Origin: Verrucomicrobiales bacterium | GTDB lineage: Bacteria; Verrucomicrobiota; Verrucomicrobiia; Limisphaerales; F1-80-MAGS106 | Length of the DNA: 5,626 nucleotides | NCBI GenBank assembly: GCA_947487925.1 | Contig: CANLCA010000236.1 | Span: 1-5,626 of the forward strand | Direction: 5' to 3' | In this document: positions 5,536 to 5,626 of the stretch, piece by piece | Position numbering within the stretch: the first letter of the stretch is position 1 | Layout: each line of letters starts with the position of its first letter | Program-made: the position numbers and the translations under genes | The notes under the pieces: generated by a model | What the model saw: only the letters and a program-made list of their open reading frames with translations | What the model was told of the DNA's origin: nothing | Database searches by the model: none

Positions 5536-5626
5536 ATGCAACAATACCTGAAACTGATCGGCATCCTGACATGGGGATTGTGCCTCGCGCAGGACCTCAT
5601 GGCGGCCTCGCCTGGCAAGCGGGCCA
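5536..5626 (+). CDS. N-terminus of a secreted protein, cut by the window edge
   Basis: Only the first 30 codons are visible, from an ATG at 5536. The sequence begins MQQYLKLIGILTWGLCLAQ: one lysine, a hydrophobic core from residue 7 to 18 and small residues around Ala23-Ser25 (MAAS), which is a plausible signal peptide. An AGGAA at 5516-5520 could be a ribosome binding site but lies 15 bases from the ATG, farther than usual. The gap from the tonB stop is 83 bases, with no hairpin-plus-T-run terminator, so it may belong to the same operon. In TtpC-type TonB operons the next gene is commonly a secreted protein with TPR repeats, and that is my best guess from position alone. Nothing in the visible residues identifies the family. 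Confidence 0.6.
   Translation, partial: MQQYLKLIGILTWGLCLAQDLMAASPGKRA

Overview
The window reads as chromosomal DNA from a Gram-negative (outer-membrane) bacterium. The main evidence is a complete TonB energy-transduction operon, which only makes sense with an outer membrane to energise. Base composition looks moderately GC-rich. Several gene starts lack a clear Shine-Dalgarno sequence, and the two ExbB-like proteins are divergent from enterobacterial ones. I lean towards a non-proteobacterial lineage such as the Verrucomicrobiota/PVC group, but this is a low-confidence inference that the sequence does not prove.

Layout. (1) 1-763, minus strand: the N-terminal three quarters of a MoxR-type AAA+ ATPase, running off the left edge. 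(2) 764-1474: about 700 bases between divergent genes. No recognisable gene lies here, but there is a compact cluster of four perfect hairpins (1116-1230) and a short unexplained minus-strand ORF (1217-1441) whose stop codon falls in one hairpin. (3) 1475-5452, plus strand: five tightly packed genes in the order DUF3450 periplasmic protein, long TtpC-like ExbB, short ExbB, ExbD, TonB. Two junctions are ATGA overlaps (2233-2236 and 4369-4372). The other two gaps are under 30 bases. (4) 5536-5626: the first 30 codons of a further secreted protein, probably the next gene of the same operon.

How the genes work together. The order matches the TonB2/TtpC type of TonB system known best from Vibrio and other gammaproteobacteria. 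The short ExbB and ExbD form the proton-driven motor in the inner membrane. TonB carries the energy to outer-membrane receptors. The TtpC-like protein has a long N-terminal periplasmic coiled-coil domain in front of an ExbB channel domain, and together with the DUF3450 protein it probably forms an additional periplasmic part of the machine. No TonB-dependent receptor is visible, so the transported substrate is unknown. The truncated last gene sits where such operons usually carry a secreted TPR-repeat protein.

The best-supported content is a complete but uncommon variant of a known system rather than an entirely new one. The least explained part is the hairpin cluster and its attached ORF in the intergenic region.
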